A stretch of DNA of 5,175 nucleotides, from contig CAKOQM010000049.1 of NCBI GenBank assembly GCA_934101275.1, forward strand, positions 1 through 5,175, written 5' to 3'. The notes under the pieces are model-generated. The model was not told where the DNA came from, did no database searches, and saw nothing but the letters and a program-made list of their open reading frames with translations. The position numbers and the translations under genes are program-made. The DNA comes from an uncultured Bacilli bacterium (GTDB taxonomy: Bacteria > Bacillota_I > Bacilli_A > RF39 > UBA660). The number at the start of each line of letters is the position of its first letter. The stretch's first letter is position 1. This document shows positions 4,487 to 5,175 of the stretch, in pieces.

Positions 4487-5175
4487 ATGAAGAAAACTTA
4501 TATTGTGGTAGCAAGTGCCATTATGATATTATTCTGTTTAATGTATTCAGTATCATATGCGTATTTTTCTGTCAAAGTAACAAATGATTTTAATGGTGGT
4601 AATAAAGGAAGTACAGTCATAGGTTCTGACACTGTTAAAGATATTATTATTTCTGATGGTACAAAAGTAACCAGTTCTAATATCATTCCAGGAGAATCAG
4701 TAACATCTGATTTTACCGTACAAAATCCAAATGGAGTTTCTCTTTGTTTTGGCTTTATTTGGTCAAATGTTGTCAATGAATTTACGAGAACAAGTGATTT
4801 AGTAGTTTCTTTACAAGATGAAAATGGTGAAGTTTTAATAGAGAATGTCGAGTTTCCAAGCGATAATGATACCACTTTTATTGAGGGGTTATCACTTCCT
4901 GCCAATACAACTAAAAAATATACTTTAACGGTAACTTATAAAAATACAGATGAAGATCAATCAGCTGATATGAATAAGAAATTCCAAGCTACTTTAACGG
5001 GTAAATTAACCGAATGTAAAAAACAAACATCTGGTATAGATACTATTACTAACCTTGTAAAAGACGCTAATACATCATCAACCGATGTCTATACGGTTCC
5101 AGATAAAACAAGTGATAGTTGTACGTATACTTTAGCTTATGATGGAACGAGTGATAACAATTTAAGATATGTTGG
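4487..5175 (+). CDS. Exported surface protein of unknown function, 5' part only
   Basis: An open frame of 229 codons that runs off the right edge without a stop. The N-terminus has a signal peptide: basic MKKTY, a hydrophobic core at about 6-22, and a likely cleavage after SYA at residue 25, leaving a mature start YFSVKV. The AYF pattern and the following beta-rich domain (about 27-170), with IIPGESVTSDFTVQNPNG near 66-83, resemble Ig-like exported proteins of the TasA/camelysin kind, but this is a resemblance only. Residues 171-225 are Thr/Ser/Asp-rich and low in hydrophobics. The last residues, YDGTSDNNLRYVG, resemble the start of a repeat or domain I recall from large surface proteins of uncultured gut Bacilli. 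Cys17 in the signal is preceded by Phe, so it is not a lipobox. The gene has its own promoter and a strong ribosome binding site. Function is unrecognised. Confidence 0.85.
   Translation, partial: MKKTYIVVASAIMILFCLMYSVSYAYFSVKVTNDFNGGNKGSTVIGSDTVKDIIISDGTKVTSSNIIPGESVTSDFTVQNPNGVSLCFGFIWSNVVNEFTRTSDLVVSLQDENGEVLIENVEFPSDNDTTFIEGLSLPANTTKKYTLTVTYKNTDEDQSADMNKKFQATLTGKLTECKKQTSGIDTITNLVKDANTSSTDVYTVPDKTSDSCTYTLAYDGTSDNNLRYV

Noticed and set aside
4487..4561. Lipoprotein signal in the exported protein (Cys17), tempting because lgt is adjacent
   Set aside because: The residues before the cysteine are Ile-Leu-Phe. A lipobox needs a small residue just before Cys, and the cysteine lies inside the hydrophobic core rather than at its end.
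4498..4905. 135-codon minus-strand open frame
   Set aside because: It is fully antisense to the exported-protein gene, which has a promoter, a ribosome binding site and a signal peptide.
1..5175. CRISPR array, tRNA, rRNA or insertion-sequence ends
   Set aside because: No regularly spaced direct repeats, cloverleaf sequences, rRNA motifs or terminal inverted repeats with duplications were seen on either strand.

Overview
The window is AT-rich DNA (roughly 30% GC by eye). It has Gram-positive style Shine-Dalgarno sequences, sigma-A-like promoters, several with a TGn extended -10, and an intrinsic terminator. All tryptophans visible in the reading frames are TGG and no frame needs UGA read through, so the standard bacterial code (table 11) fits and a Mycoplasma-type code does not. 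UvrA and Lgt both look like the Bacillota versions. The best guess for the source is a low-GC Bacillota/Bacilli lineage, perhaps an uncultured gut group such as RF39 or an Erysipelotrichia-like clade. The lineage is an inference.

Layout, left to right. (1) Positions 1-299, minus strand: the 5' part of a gene for a PD-(D/E)XK nuclease of the 'nuclease family transposase' (Rpn/PDDEXK_2-like) type, running off the left edge. (2) Positions 300-716: a divergent intergenic region of about 417 bp. It holds a leftward promoter, two candidate promoters for uvrA, and several inverted repeats, the clearest a 45-bp bipartite dyad at 543-587. (3) Positions 717-3527, plus: complete uvrA, the DNA-damage recognition ATPase of nucleotide excision repair. 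(4) Positions 3528-3611: a weak terminator-like hairpin, then two adjacent AT-rich dyads around a TGn-TAAAAT promoter. (5) Positions 3612-4424, plus: complete lgt, prolipoprotein diacylglyceryl transferase. (6) Positions 4423-4449: a strong intrinsic terminator overlapping the lgt stop codon. Its loop carries the -35 box of the next gene's promoter. (7) Positions 4487-5175, plus: the 5' part of an unrecognised exported surface protein with a signal peptide and beta-rich, Thr/Ser/Asn/Asp-rich ectodomain, running off the right edge.

Functionally, uvrA and lgt are unrelated housekeeping genes. Their proximity recalls the uvrB-uvrA...hprK-lgt neighbourhood of some Firmicutes, but uvrB and hprK are absent here. 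Each plus-strand gene seems to have its own promoter, so this is a row of single transcription units rather than one operon. The least understood parts are the exported protein at the right end, the dyad-rich uvrA upstream region, and two departures from consensus in the C-terminal ATPase half of UvrA. I see no complete novel multi-gene system in this window.
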